Source: Microbulbifer sp. VAAF005 (GTDB taxonomy: Bacteria; Pseudomonadota; Gammaproteobacteria; Pseudomonadales; Cellvibrionaceae). From it: a stretch of DNA of 64,000 bases. Made by a program: the position numbers and the translations under genes. The notes below the pieces were generated by a model. That model worked only from the letters and a program-made list of their open reading frames with translations, searched no databases and was not told the origin of the DNA. The stretch is from contig NZ_CP120233.1 of assembly GCF_030012985.1 (NCBI RefSeq), positions 2,641,501 to 2,705,500 on the forward strand, read 5' to 3'. The first letter of the stretch is position 1, and the number at the start of each line of letters is the position of its first letter. Positions 28,808 through 36,910 of this stretch are shown in pieces.

Positions 28808-29110
28808 TTAAATTCGCTCACTAGTGATAAAAAAGCGTAAATGGGCAAATGCTTTGTCCCTCAAAGGAATAATCGCCTGGTAGGCTGGATCATTAAAGAA
28901 TGCATAGATCGCCTCCCGATCCGGAAAAGATACCACAACAAATGCCCTTGGTGACCGCCCCCCGTCCAGGGCCTCTTCCACATCATAAGAGGCAATAGGC
29001 ACCCCCCCATACTGTTGCATTAATTGCGGAGCCAGACCTATATACTGCTGAAGAGCCTGCAATTCCTGTAAGTTTGGTGAAGACTCTATATGTAAAAATA
29101 CTGGTAACAA
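28808..29110 (-). CDS. DUF1330 domain-containing protein
   Basis: 100 residues, a small ferredoxin-like (dimeric alpha+beta barrel) protein with the typical PRAFVVVSFPDREAIYAFFNDPAYQAI segment. No enzymatic role is established for the family. The only suitable start is a TTG at 29110, with AGAGG 8-9 nt upstream. Sits between the DUF4345 and AraC genes on the same strand. Confidence 0.82.
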   Translation of the reverse strand: MLPVFLHIESSPNLQELQALQQYIGLAPQLMQQYGGVPIASYDVEEALDGGRSPRAFVVVSFPDREAIYAFFNDPAYQAIIPLRDKAFAHLRFFITSERI

Positions 29111-29168
29111 AGTAATAACCTCTTAAGTGTAAATAAATTTTAGTTTCTTAACTAAGAGCTTCTAATGA

Positions 29169-29600
29169 CTAACTTTGAGAGGCTACTCGCCTATGCCAAA
29201 AAACCAGAAGTGGAACTATCGCAAGCTCAATAATCGTAGGGGGTAAGACCTGATCATCCACCAATCCAAATTCCAGAATATTGCTTAAGCGACCCAGACC
29301 GCCAATGAAGAGGGATAAAGCCACGAAGTAAAACAATGCTTTATGTTTTTCGATATTGCTCAGAAAATACAGTAGAACCAACCCCTGGGCAAAGAAAACA
29401 CCAAAGGCAAATCGATATTGATTATCTCCAAATCCTCTCAAGGGGCTATCCGGGCTAAAAATCATAGCACCACCACTCAGGGCAGCACTGCCATTTAGAC
29501 CTCCAAATGCGCTGATACCCCCGGGCACAAAACAGATCACCGCCAGCATTATCACTAACAATTGGAAAATTTTTCTTTCTATAGAACTCGCCTGATTCAT
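29169..29600 (-). CDS. DUF4345-like membrane protein
   Basis: 143 residues with four predicted transmembrane helices (about 10-30, 60-85, 88-105, 115-135). The central FRFAFGVFFAQGLVLLY-like region (here YRFAFGVFFAQG) is typical of DUF4345. Function unknown. AGGTGA 5 nt upstream of the ATG. First gene of the leftward run, divergent from the SDR gene across 209 bp. Confidence 0.78.
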   Translation of the reverse strand: MNQASSIERKIFQLLVIMLAVICFVPGGISAFGGLNGSAALSGGAMIFSPDSPLRGFGDNQYRFAFGVFFAQGLVLLYFLSNIEKHKALFYFVALSLFIGGLGRLSNILEFGLVDDQVLPPTIIELAIVPLLVFWHRRVASQS

Positions 29601-29809
29601 AGTGTCACCTTAGTTTGCCGTATTTGAAGAGATGACCTAATCATATTGGCCAGTAAGGCCCTATTTTTGATATTTCTTGCGGTCTTGATATCCCTCTAAG
29701 ACAGCAAGAAATGTCAAAAGACGAGGCGCTTAACCACCTATCTTTCCCTCCAACAGCCGGGTATATCCATATCCGGGCACCAGTTCCCAATATCCACAGA
29801 GACAGAAAG

Positions 29810-30724
29810 ATGACTAAGAGTGTTTTGATTACCGGAGCGAATGCAGGCTTAGGCAGGGAATGCGCCAAGCAACTGGCGGAATACCAGCAGATTAACAAGA
29901 TCTATCTCGGCTGCCGCAATCTGCACAAAGCCAAAGAAACCCAGGCCGATCTGGTGTCGGTAACAGGCAGGAATATCTTCGAAGTATTGCTGATCGATGT
30001 CGCGGATCAACAATCTGTGAAAGAGGCAGTTAAGAACCTGGACTCCCCAGTTGATGCGCTGGTTATGAATGCTGGCGGTACCGGGGGGAAAGAGTTTTAC
30101 AACAAGACCCCTGAGGGAGTCACACAAATTTTCGCCGTCAACCTGCTCGGGCATGCTCTACTGACTAACGAGTTACTGAAAGCCAATAAATTAACCCAGA
30201 CTGCTATCTATGCCGGCTCCGAGGCCGCCCGCGGCGTAAAAGAGATGGGTATGAAGCGACCAGACCTGAAAAGCGCCTCTGTGGAGGAATTTATGCAGAT
30301 CTGTGAAGGAAAGCTCTATGCCAGTACCAAAGACGCTACGGTACCCTATGGTCCGATAAAGTATATGGGCGCCCTATGGATGTCTTCCATGGCGCGGGAA
30401 TTCCCCCATATCCGCTTCGTAACCATGAGTCCCGGGGCTACGGTAGGCACAGAGGGCTTCAATACACTGTCGTTATTCAAGCAATATATGATGAAGGGCA
30501 TGATGCAGATTATGCTGCTACTTGGCAAAGTCCACAAAGTAGAAATAGGCGCCAAGCGCTATATCGATGCCCTACTGGATACAAGATCCTTCCGCACAGG
30601 TATTTTTTACGGCAGTGAACGCGGATTGACTGGACCTCTTGGTGAACAGCGGAAGCTTTTCCCTGACCTGGACAACCCTACCTATCAGGACAATGCCAAA
30701 ACGGCGATCAATCGCTTTATCTAA
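29810..30724 (+). CDS. Short-chain dehydrogenase/reductase (SDR) family oxidoreductase
   Basis: 304 residues. Cofactor motif TGANAGLGREC at the N-terminus, MNAGGTGGK in place of NNAG, and the active-site Tyr/Lys segment around YGPIKYMGALW, with a SPGATVGTEGF substrate loop. Resembles long SDRs of the protochlorophyllide-reductase/WW-domain oxidoreductase type; substrate unknown. ATG 29810 precedes the Rossmann strand directly; the frame is open upstream to 29711. Divergent from DUF4345-DUF1330-AraC, which probably holds its regulator. Confidence 0.88.
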   Translation: MTKSVLITGANAGLGRECAKQLAEYQQINKIYLGCRNLHKAKETQADLVSVTGRNIFEVLLIDVADQQSVKEAVKNLDSPVDALVMNAGGTGGKEFYNKTPEGVTQIFAVNLLGHALLTNELLKANKLTQTAIYAGSEAARGVKEMGMKRPDLKSASVEEFMQICEGKLYASTKDATVPYGPIKYMGALWMSSMAREFPHIRFVTMSPGATVGTEGFNTLSLFKQYMMKGMMQIMLLLGKVHKVEIGAKRYIDALLDTRSFRTGIFYGSERGLTGPLGEQRKLFPDLDNPTYQDNAKTAINRFI

Positions 30725-30841
30725 TGAAAGTTCGCATCAGGGAAGGGCCCTGTACACCCTTCCCTGCCCCCAAGTTAACTCCACCGATACCGCTTGTTTA
30801 CCTATACTTGACTGTTAAATACTTACTGCTAAAAACAGCCA

Positions 30842-32737
30842 ATGTTTCGGGTAATCTTTTCCCTGCTGTTGTTAATTCCCCTTGCCCTGACTGCTGCTGA
30901 AGATGTGGCTAAAGCAATTCCCCTGCGGCTGCTGGATCCAGCAACTGCGGATAAGTTCGTCAATGAACTGCCAATACCCGTAGAAATCCGCCCTCAGGGC
31001 TCAGCCCCGATTAAACTACCCGCCCGCCCCACTGAAGTTTGGATGGGGCTACGGGATAAGGAAGGCAAACGTTTAATGACAAAGGCCTGGGGTTTTGAAT
31101 ATGCAGGTCGCATCCACTCTCCTGGCCCTACTATTCGCGCACGAGAAGGCCAACCGGTATTTGTACACTGGGCCAATGAGCTACCGGGTCCGCATCTATT
31201 TCCTGTGGATCGATCCATTCACCTCGCCAACGTAAAAGATCCAAAAGCTGTACCTATGGTTATCCACCTTCACGGCGGGCATACAGAGTGGAAAAGTGAC
31301 GGCAACCCCCTCGCTTGGTACACCCGCAATTATCGTGAGACGGGACCATTATTTGAGAAAAAGATTTACGAATACGACAACTCCCAGGATGCCGCCACTA
31401 TCTGGTATCACGACCACACCCTGGGCATGACGCGCCTTAATGTTTACGCAGGTCTATTCGGTTTTTACCTGGTTGGCGATGACAATGAAGACCGTCTGAT
31501 ACAGGAGAAGCTGCTCCCTGCAGAAGAGCGCACTTTTGTAGCCGCTATTACAGACAGCTTGTTTAGCTCCGATGGGCAGCTGTATTTTCCTGGCTGGAGG
31601 GACCAGCCTCCATCACCGGTTTCCCATGAGGTGGTTAAGGCCAACTGGCCCAATCCGTCCCATCTCGACGAATTTTTTGGTAATTTTATTCTGGTAAACG
31701 GTATGACCTGGCCCAAAGTCAGTGTCACTCCACACGTCTATCGATTGCGATTACTCAACGCATCCGATACCCGCACACTGATACTCAGGATCGACGAAAA
31801 TACACCCTTTGTACAAGTCGGCGGTGACGGCGGATTTCTCGATTACCCTGTAAAATTGAACGAGTTGATATTGGCACCCGCAGAGCGAGCAGATGTTTTA
31901 GTAGATTTCAGCGGTTATGAAGGGCGTGAACTAACACTGCGAAACTTTGGACCGGATGTCCCTTTTAAAGGCTTTGTAGAGGCCAATGACCCAAAGAGTT
32001 CGATTCCACTGATCTACAACCCGGGAGGTAAACGCGTATTAAGCGATGGGCGCGGCGGCATCACACCAGCTACCGATCCAAATACTACAGGCCAGATCCT
32101 ACAATTCCATATTGCTTCAACACCGATAAACACCCCTTCTAGTAAACAGAAATCAGAGATTAAAAATACCATTGGAGATTTAAAACTCACCCTAAATACT
32201 CCCTTGCGCGCCCCACTTAATAGGCTTAGCCAAGCCAGTCGCACACGACAACTTGCCACCTACCGGTTGGACGATCCCTACGGCCGCAATCTACTCATGT
32301 TAGGTCCAGTAAAGGAGGGCTCCCTATTTTTTGAAGACCCTACTACAGAAATAATCCAACACAACGCCGTTGAGATCTGGGAGATATACAACCCCACCGT
32401 ATCGGCCCACCCTATTCATATTCACTTGGTGGAATTTCAGGTGCTGAACCGCCAGCCTTTTAAAGGAAAGCTAATCCCCAAACCACAGAAATTTATGCAC
32501 ACAGGTGAAGTATTTCAGGGAGCACGACTGGAGATAGAATCTCTACAGGGAAAACCCCTTCCACCACAGCCAGAAGAAAGCGGCCCCAAAGATACAGTCA
32601 TCGCTCTTCCCGGCCAAGTGACCCGTGTAATTGCGCGCTTTGACCGCGAAGGCCTCTATGTATGGCATTGCCATCTGCTCTCCCATGAGGATTACGATAT
32701 GATGCGACCGTTTAAGGTTTTGCCGCCTAAACCATGA
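30842..32737 (+). CDS. Multicopper oxidase (CotA/bilirubin oxidase-like)
   Basis: 631 residues with signal peptide 1-18. All four copper-binding motifs are intact: HLHGGH (~147), TIWYHDHTLG (~190), AHPIHIHLVEF (~520) and YVWHCHLLSHEDYDMM (~610), the last with the axial Met. The order and spacing follow Bacillus CotA. It would oxidise phenols, metals or bilirubin-like substrates with O2 in the periplasm. A degraded copy of its last ~155 codons is present at 34620-35098. Confidence 0.93.
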   Translation: MFRVIFSLLLLIPLALTAAEDVAKAIPLRLLDPATADKFVNELPIPVEIRPQGSAPIKLPARPTEVWMGLRDKEGKRLMTKAWGFEYAGRIHSPGPTIRAREGQPVFVHWANELPGPHLFPVDRSIHLANVKDPKAVPMVIHLHGGHTEWKSDGNPLAWYTRNYRETGPLFEKKIYEYDNSQDAATIWYHDHTLGMTRLNVYAGLFGFYLVGDDNEDRLIQEKLLPAEERTFVAAITDSLFSSDGQLYFPGWRDQPPSPVSHEVVKANWPNPSHLDEFFGNFILVNGMTWPKVSVTPHVYRLRLLNASDTRTLILRIDENTPFVQVGGDGGFLDYPVKLNELILAPAERADVLVDFSGYEGRELTLRNFGPDVPFKGFVEANDPKSSIPLIYNPGGKRVLSDGRGGITPATDPNTTGQILQFHIASTPINTPSSKQKSEIKNTIGDLKLTLNTPLRAPLNRLSQASRTRQLATYRLDDPYGRNLLMLGPVKEGSLFFEDPTTEIIQHNAVEIWEIYNPTVSAHPIHIHLVEFQVLNRQPFKGKLIPKPQKFMHTGEVFQGARLEIESLQGKPLPPQPEESGPKDTVIALPGQVTRVIARFDREGLYVWHCHLLSHEDYDMMRPFKVLPPKP

Positions 32738-32763
32738 AATAGCCTTAGTTTCAAGCAATAACT

Positions 32764-32795
32764 GCAAAAGGATTTTGCCGGTCAAACCCTTTTGC
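32764..32795. terminator. Terminator-like hairpin after the multicopper oxidase
   Basis: GCAAAAGG/CCTTTTGC (8 bp) with a 16-nt loop in the gap between convergent genes; a weak pyrimidine stretch follows. Confidence 0.4.
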
Positions 32796-32804
32796 CTTCT
32801 TCAA

Positions 32805-33653
32805 TTAGAATTGCACCGTAACTCCCAATTCAAACTTATCTACTTCCGTATCCGTATTCCAACTGTTTTTGTAGATATCACTTCCAAAGCTGGAGTACTT
32901 AAATGGACTTCCTAACCTAGTACTATAAGAAGCCTCCACCGCAACGTTCCGGTTAAAAAAGTGAGATAAACCTACCTTGTAATCATTATTTTCATCATAA
33001 CTAGCACCAAGGGAAGTACTCTTAGTAAAATAGTAATTGCTTCCAACTTCCCAGAAATCATCCCACTCATTATAATTTAAATAGCTAAACTCAATAGAGA
33101 TGTACTGGACATCACCAATTTTTGAAAAGTATTTAGAGGAAAAAATCTGCCAATCAAAAACAATATCGGCAGAAAAGTCGAAACCAATATAATCAGTTTC
33201 ATTTAAATCATAATTATAACGAAATTTACTATATGTATTGCCGTCAGTATTATAAAACTTCATCAAAAAGTTAGGAGTAAACATGTAACCTAAAGCTATA
33301 GTATTAAAGCTCTCACCTCCAAGATCTGCTATGTTAGCTCCCAGCACAAATCCATTTTCGGCAAAATATTCACCAGCGATTGCAAAACTATCGCTATTTG
33401 TAGACCCAATACTTCGATGGTAGTAAGCCCCAGACAAATTACTTGCCTTATTAATAAACTCAAACTCTCTTAGAGGCCCAAGAGTTTCCTTGCCAGAAAA
33501 ATAATAAGTTGATTCCGTAGAGAGTTCATCCCCTCCTCTTGCATTGAAATCCAAATTAGAATAACCGGCAGTAGTAATTGACTTATACTCTTCAGCAGTG
33601 GCATTAACAGCCATAAAAAAAACCAACGAGAGAGCTGCGAAATATATTTTCAT
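32805..33653 (-). CDS. Putative outer-membrane beta-barrel protein
   Basis: 282 residues, signal peptide 1-20 (ATA-EE), rich in alternating aromatic/polar strands, and ending in Phe (LGVTVQF) as outer-membrane barrels do. Resembles putative porins of marine gammaproteobacteria; the barrel would have about 12 strands (estimate). AGGAT 7 nt before the ATG. Strikingly AT-rich with Asn/Tyr/Lys bias compared with neighbours, indicating a different history. Function unknown. Confidence 0.7.
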   Translation of the reverse strand: MKIYFAALSLVFFMAVNATAEEYKSITTAGYSNLDFNARGGDELSTESTYYFSGKETLGPLREFEFINKASNLSGAYYHRSIGSTNSDSFAIAGEYFAENGFVLGANIADLGGESFNTIALGYMFTPNFLMKFYNTDGNTYSKFRYNYDLNETDYIGFDFSADIVFDWQIFSSKYFSKIGDVQYISIEFSYLNYNEWDDFWEVGSNYYFTKSTSLGASYDENNDYKVGLSHFFNRNVAVEASYSTRLGSPFKYSSFGSDIYKNSWNTDTEVDKFELGVTVQF

Positions 33654-34294
33654 TTTGATATCCTATTTTTTGAGCACTGAGTATGACCATCCACTCAAAA
33701 AAAGTTCAAAAAAATAAATCAAATTATATCCACTAGCAGTGAAGGTGCGCCCAACAAACTCTATAGATCACTATCATTTTCTGTGGGAAATTCTGATGAT
33801 TATCTCACCCCAAGGTTAGGTAATAAAAAGCGTGAAGGAAGGTCTACCCCAACGAAATATTCAAAGAATTCAACCTGAACCCACAAGAGATGCTGTATAG
33901 TCATAATTGTCAGCACAGCTCAAACAATGAAGTTGATAATAGAAAATCCAGCTACAGAAAGTGTGAGCATCAACCCACCTAATATTTAATCGACACTAGA
34001 TAAAGGCAGAATCTATCTCTAACGGCCTTTAATCACAGGAGTATAATTTTTAAATCAGGTAAAGGTGGCCCCAACAAAGACGGCTTGTTAATATGTGAAG
34101 CGGGTTGTACACCGTGAAGAAAATTTTAACTTGTAGATAACGGGTTATTATTCTCCGTTATGTAGACTGCTACAAACTTGTAATTTCAGTAGTAAAAAAC
34201 GTAGGATATAGCTTCTAGAGAGGTGTTTCACTCTAAACTCTAGCGATTAAATTCACATCAGGATAAATATAATCCCGATGTGAACCTATCAAAA
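33654..34294. other. AT-rich intergenic region, no gene seen
   Basis: 641 bp with no acceptable coding frame. It contains three loosely similar 17-20 bp segments (AAGGT...CCCAACRAA) at 33742, 33840 and 34062, and a hairpin at 34252-34284. Lies between the outer-membrane gene and the HMG-CoA lyase remnant. Confidence 0.55.
34252..34284 (-). terminator. Hairpin downstream of the lyase remnant
   Basis: TTCACATC/GATGTGAA (8 bp) extended by GGAT/ATCC across a one-base bulge pair. It lies 11 bp beyond the remnant's old stop, matching the position of a gene-end terminator; on the minus strand it is followed by ATTTAATC rather than a clean U-tract. Confidence 0.4.
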
Positions 34295-34620
34295 ACTCAA
34301 CAAGGCACCAAAGTCTTAGCCACACGGGAGTTAGTCTCCCGCCCCTGCTGTTCAGAAATAAAGTTCCCAGCAACTGTATATCCACGCCAGTTCCAATACC
34401 CATGCCATTGAGCATATAAAGCACATCCTCACTGGCAACATTACCGGAAGCGCCACGGGCATAGGTGCAGCCGCCCAAACCAGCTAAGTCGGAATCTACT
34501 ACTGCGACACTCATTTGTAAGGCCGCGTAGATATTGGCCAAGGCCTGGCCGCAGGTATCGTGGAAGTGCACCGCAAGTTTTTCCACGGGTACGCGGGCCA
34601 TCACCTGTTTCAGTATACGC
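34295..34620 (-). pseudogene. 3' remnant of a second HMG-CoA lyase gene
   Basis: This stretch matches the last ~340 bp of the intact HMG-CoA lyase gene (36009-36349) at roughly nine bases in ten by eye, including the stop. It begins in mid-gene (reading [19 protein letters not shown]) and carries a 10-bp deletion that puts the last ~25 codons out of frame, so it cannot encode the enzyme. At 34620 the match ends abruptly and a multicopper oxidase remnant begins on the other strand. Confidence 0.9.
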
Positions 34621-35098
34621 CTGGATGCCCCTACGACCCTAACTTGCTGATGGTAGGTCCAGTAAAGGAGGGGTCCCTTTTTTTGCGGACCCTACTAAAG
34701 AAGTAGTTCAGCACGACGCCATAGAAACCTGAGAACTATACAATCCCACCGTATCGGCCCATCCTATCCATATTCACCTTGTAAAATTTCAGGTGCTAAT
34801 CCCTCAGCCTTCAAATGGAGCTTATCCCTAAGCCACAGAAATTTATGCATGTCGATAAGATATTTCAGGGTGCACAACTGGAAATAGAATCTCTACAGGG
34901 GAAACTCCTTCCACCACAACCAGAAGAAAGCGGCCCCAAAGATACGGTCATCGCCCTTCCTGGCCAAGTAACACGGGTAATTGCGCGCTTTGATCGAGAA
35001 GGCCTCTATGTATGGCACTGTCATCTGCTCTCCCATGAGGATTACGATATGATGAGACCGTTTAGGGTGTTGGCGCCAAAGCCAATAAACAACCAGTA
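34620..35098 (+). pseudogene. 3' remnant of a second multicopper oxidase gene
   Basis: Matches about 32274-32737 of the intact multicopper oxidase gene. The copper motifs HPIHIH and WHCHLLSHEDYDMM are still readable. It lacks the 5' three quarters and has a TGG-to-TGA nonsense change near 34732 and small indels (around 34680 and 34805). The clean frame from ~34815 to the TAA at 35096-35098 is relic, not a gene. Head-to-head with the lyase remnant. Confidence 0.9.
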
Positions 35099-35274
35099 AT
35101 CTATTAACCTCTAATCTCAGATAAAGAGTAAACACCTAAAAACTAATCGATAAGCCGAACAATAAATAAGACAGCAAGAAAAAGAATAGAACCAAACAAC
35201 ATTATCAATGGTTACAATCATCCAAGAAAACCAACAATAACTCGGAATTGATCTGTACAAAATAAGTAATTACG

Positions 35275-35715
35275 ATGAAAAAACTAATAATATTATTATT
35301 TTTTACACTGGCATCAGGGGCAATTGCCACTGAAATACCGGAATTAACAAAGGAAAAATTGAAGAAAAAAGCTGTCCTTATCAATGAGCTACAAAACAAA
35401 ATGCTGATGAAGGGATCGACAGTCGAAGATATCGACAAACTATTTTCTCACTACACAGACGACTTTATCTATATCCATGAAGTTTATGGCGGCACCTACA
35501 CCAAAGAGCACCTATACAACAACTCCATAAAGTATTTAAAGGAGGGAGAATATCAAATGACTGGCGCTAGATATAAAATTATATCAATCATCGCTGGTTA
35601 CAAAGCAGTCTCACTTGAGCGGCAACAAACCTATCAAGGCGTTACCTCTAACCACTTAACAGTATTTGAATTTGAGGGTGATCAGATTTCTAGGATTATT
35701 GAATACTGGAAATAG
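35275..35715 (+). CDS. Secreted NTF2/SnoaL-like protein
   Basis: 146 residues with signal peptide 1-18 (IAT-EI). The mature part has the NTF2-like plan: a helix with VEDIDKLFSHYTDDFIYIHEVYGGTYTKEHLY, then strands around SLERQQTYQGVTSNHLTVFEF. Such folds are small ligand-binding or enzymatic scaffolds; no catalytic residues can be assigned. AT-rich like the outer-membrane gene at 32.8 kb. No neighbour suggests a role. Confidence 0.65.
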   Translation: MKKLIILLFFTLASGAIATEIPELTKEKLKKKAVLINELQNKMLMKGSTVEDIDKLFSHYTDDFIYIHEVYGGTYTKEHLYNNSIKYLKEGEYQMTGARYKIISIIAGYKAVSLERQQTYQGVTSNHLTVFEFEGDQISRIIEYWK

Positions 35716-35960
35716 GAATCTAATGAAATGTTAGATTATAGAGCTCTATACATGTCTCTAAATCTATCACTCTACATGTCGTTAATTTCTGTCAATAAAA
35801 ATCAACAACCAAGAGGGGATATTATTTCTCTAAGCGGGAAGCTGAGCAGACGCTTAAGGATTGAAATTTAAGAATTAACTGAGAAGGAGTGAGGCAAAAT
35901 ATCTTAGAACAGGCAACCCTGTTTATTTTAGCTCTGACAAAAATGATTCTGAAATTATCT

Positions 35961-36000
35961 AAAAGGTTCTCTCCAGAAAAAACACTCTCTGGAGAGAACC
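35961..36000 (-). terminator. Terminator of the liu operon
   Basis: GGTTCTCTCCAG/CTGGAGAGAACC, a perfect 12-bp stem with a 12-nt loop, followed on the minus strand by TTTT, 10 bp beyond the liuE stop. Confidence 0.88.
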
Positions 36001-36010
36001 CACTACTCAC

Positions 36011-36910
36011 TCAGCAGGGCACCAAAGCCTTAGCCACACGGGAGTTAGTCTCCCGCCCCAGCTGTTCAGAAATAAAGTTCCCTGCCTCTGCCAGCAACTG
36101 TAAATCCACGCCGGTTTCAATACCCATGCCATTGAGCATATAGAGTACATCCTCACTGGCAACATTGCCGGAAGCGCCGCGGGCATAGGGGCAGCCGCCC
36201 AGGCCGGCTACGGCGGAATCTACTACTGCAACACCCATTTGTAAGGCCGCGTAGATATTGGCCAGTGCCTGGCCGTAGGTATCGTGGAAATGCACAGCAA
36301 GTTTTTCCACGGGCACGCGGGCCATCACCTGCTCCAGCATACGCTTGGCGGCTTCCGGGGTGCCGACACCTATGGTGTCGCCGAGAGAGATTTCGTAGCA
36401 GCCCATTTCCAATAGAGCAGCACTAACTTCTGCCACTTTGGCCGGATCAATATCGCCTTCATAGGGGCAACCGAGCACGCAGGACACGTAACCGCGCACG
36501 GGTATTCCGTCTTGCTTCGCTTTTTCCACCAGTGGACGGAAGCGCTCAAGACTCTCAGCAATACTGCAATTAATATTTTTCTGGGTGAAGGCTTCTGAGG
36601 CCGCGCCGAATACGGCGACCTCATCCGCTTTGGCTTCCACTGCGCGCTCATAGCCTTTTAAGTTTGGCGTGAGCGCGCTGTAGATAACTCTGTCTTTGCG
36701 CTGGATACCCGCCAGCACTTCCTCGCTGGCGGCCATTTGCGGTACCCACTTGGGGCTGACAAAACTGCCGGCTTCAATAACCGACAGCCCACTGGCGCTG
36801 AGCTTGTCCACCAGAGCGATTCGGGTCTCCACAGAGATAGGCTGCTTTTCATTTTGCAGCCCATCGCGGGGGCCCACTTCAACGATTTTGACCTGTTTGG
36901 GCAAAGTCAT
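36011..36910 (-). CDS. liuE: Hydroxymethylglutaryl-CoA lyase
   Basis: 299 residues, TIM-barrel lyase of the HMGL family: [12 protein letters not shown] at the N-terminus, the DTIGVGTPE metal region, [13 protein letters not shown], and [18 protein letters not shown] with the active-site Cys. It splits HMG-CoA to acetoacetate and acetyl-CoA, the last step of leucine degradation. TAATG overlap with liuD. A decayed copy of its 3' end is at 34295-34620. Confidence 0.95.
   Translation of the reverse strand: MTLPKQVKIVEVGPRDGLQNEKQPISVETRIALVDKLSASGLSVIEAGSFVSPKWVPQMAASEEVLAGIQRKDRVIYSALTPNLKGYERAVEAKADEVAVFGAASEAFTQKNINCSIAESLERFRPLVEKAKQDGIPVRGYVSCVLGCPYEGDIDPAKVAEVSAALLEMGCYEISLGDTIGVGTPEAAKRMLEQVMARVPVEKLAVHFHDTYGQALANIYAALQMGVAVVDSAVAGLGGCPYARGASGNVASEDVLYMLNGMGIETGVDLQLLAEAGNFISEQLGRETNSRVAKALVPC

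Noticed and set aside
33748..33820. RYYYAAC (GCCCAAC) and GTTRRRY (GTTAGGT) 73 nt apart, suggesting an integron attC site
   Set aside because: The two ends are poorly complementary, there is no inner dyad, no integrase is present, and the two similar segments nearby do not fit the rule. Most likely chance.
33742..34080. Three similar segments AAGGT...CCCAACRAA in non-coding DNA
   Set aside because: Too short and too divergent to claim a repeat family by eye; flanks do not match.
34233..34604. Apparent 123-residue HMG-CoA lyase-like protein
   Set aside because: Starts in mid-gene and goes out of frame after a 10-bp deletion; a pseudogene.
34815..35098. Apparent 94-residue protein with copper-binding motifs
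   Set aside because: It is the tail of the broken multicopper oxidase copy; no signal peptide, and three of four copper motif blocks are missing or out of frame.
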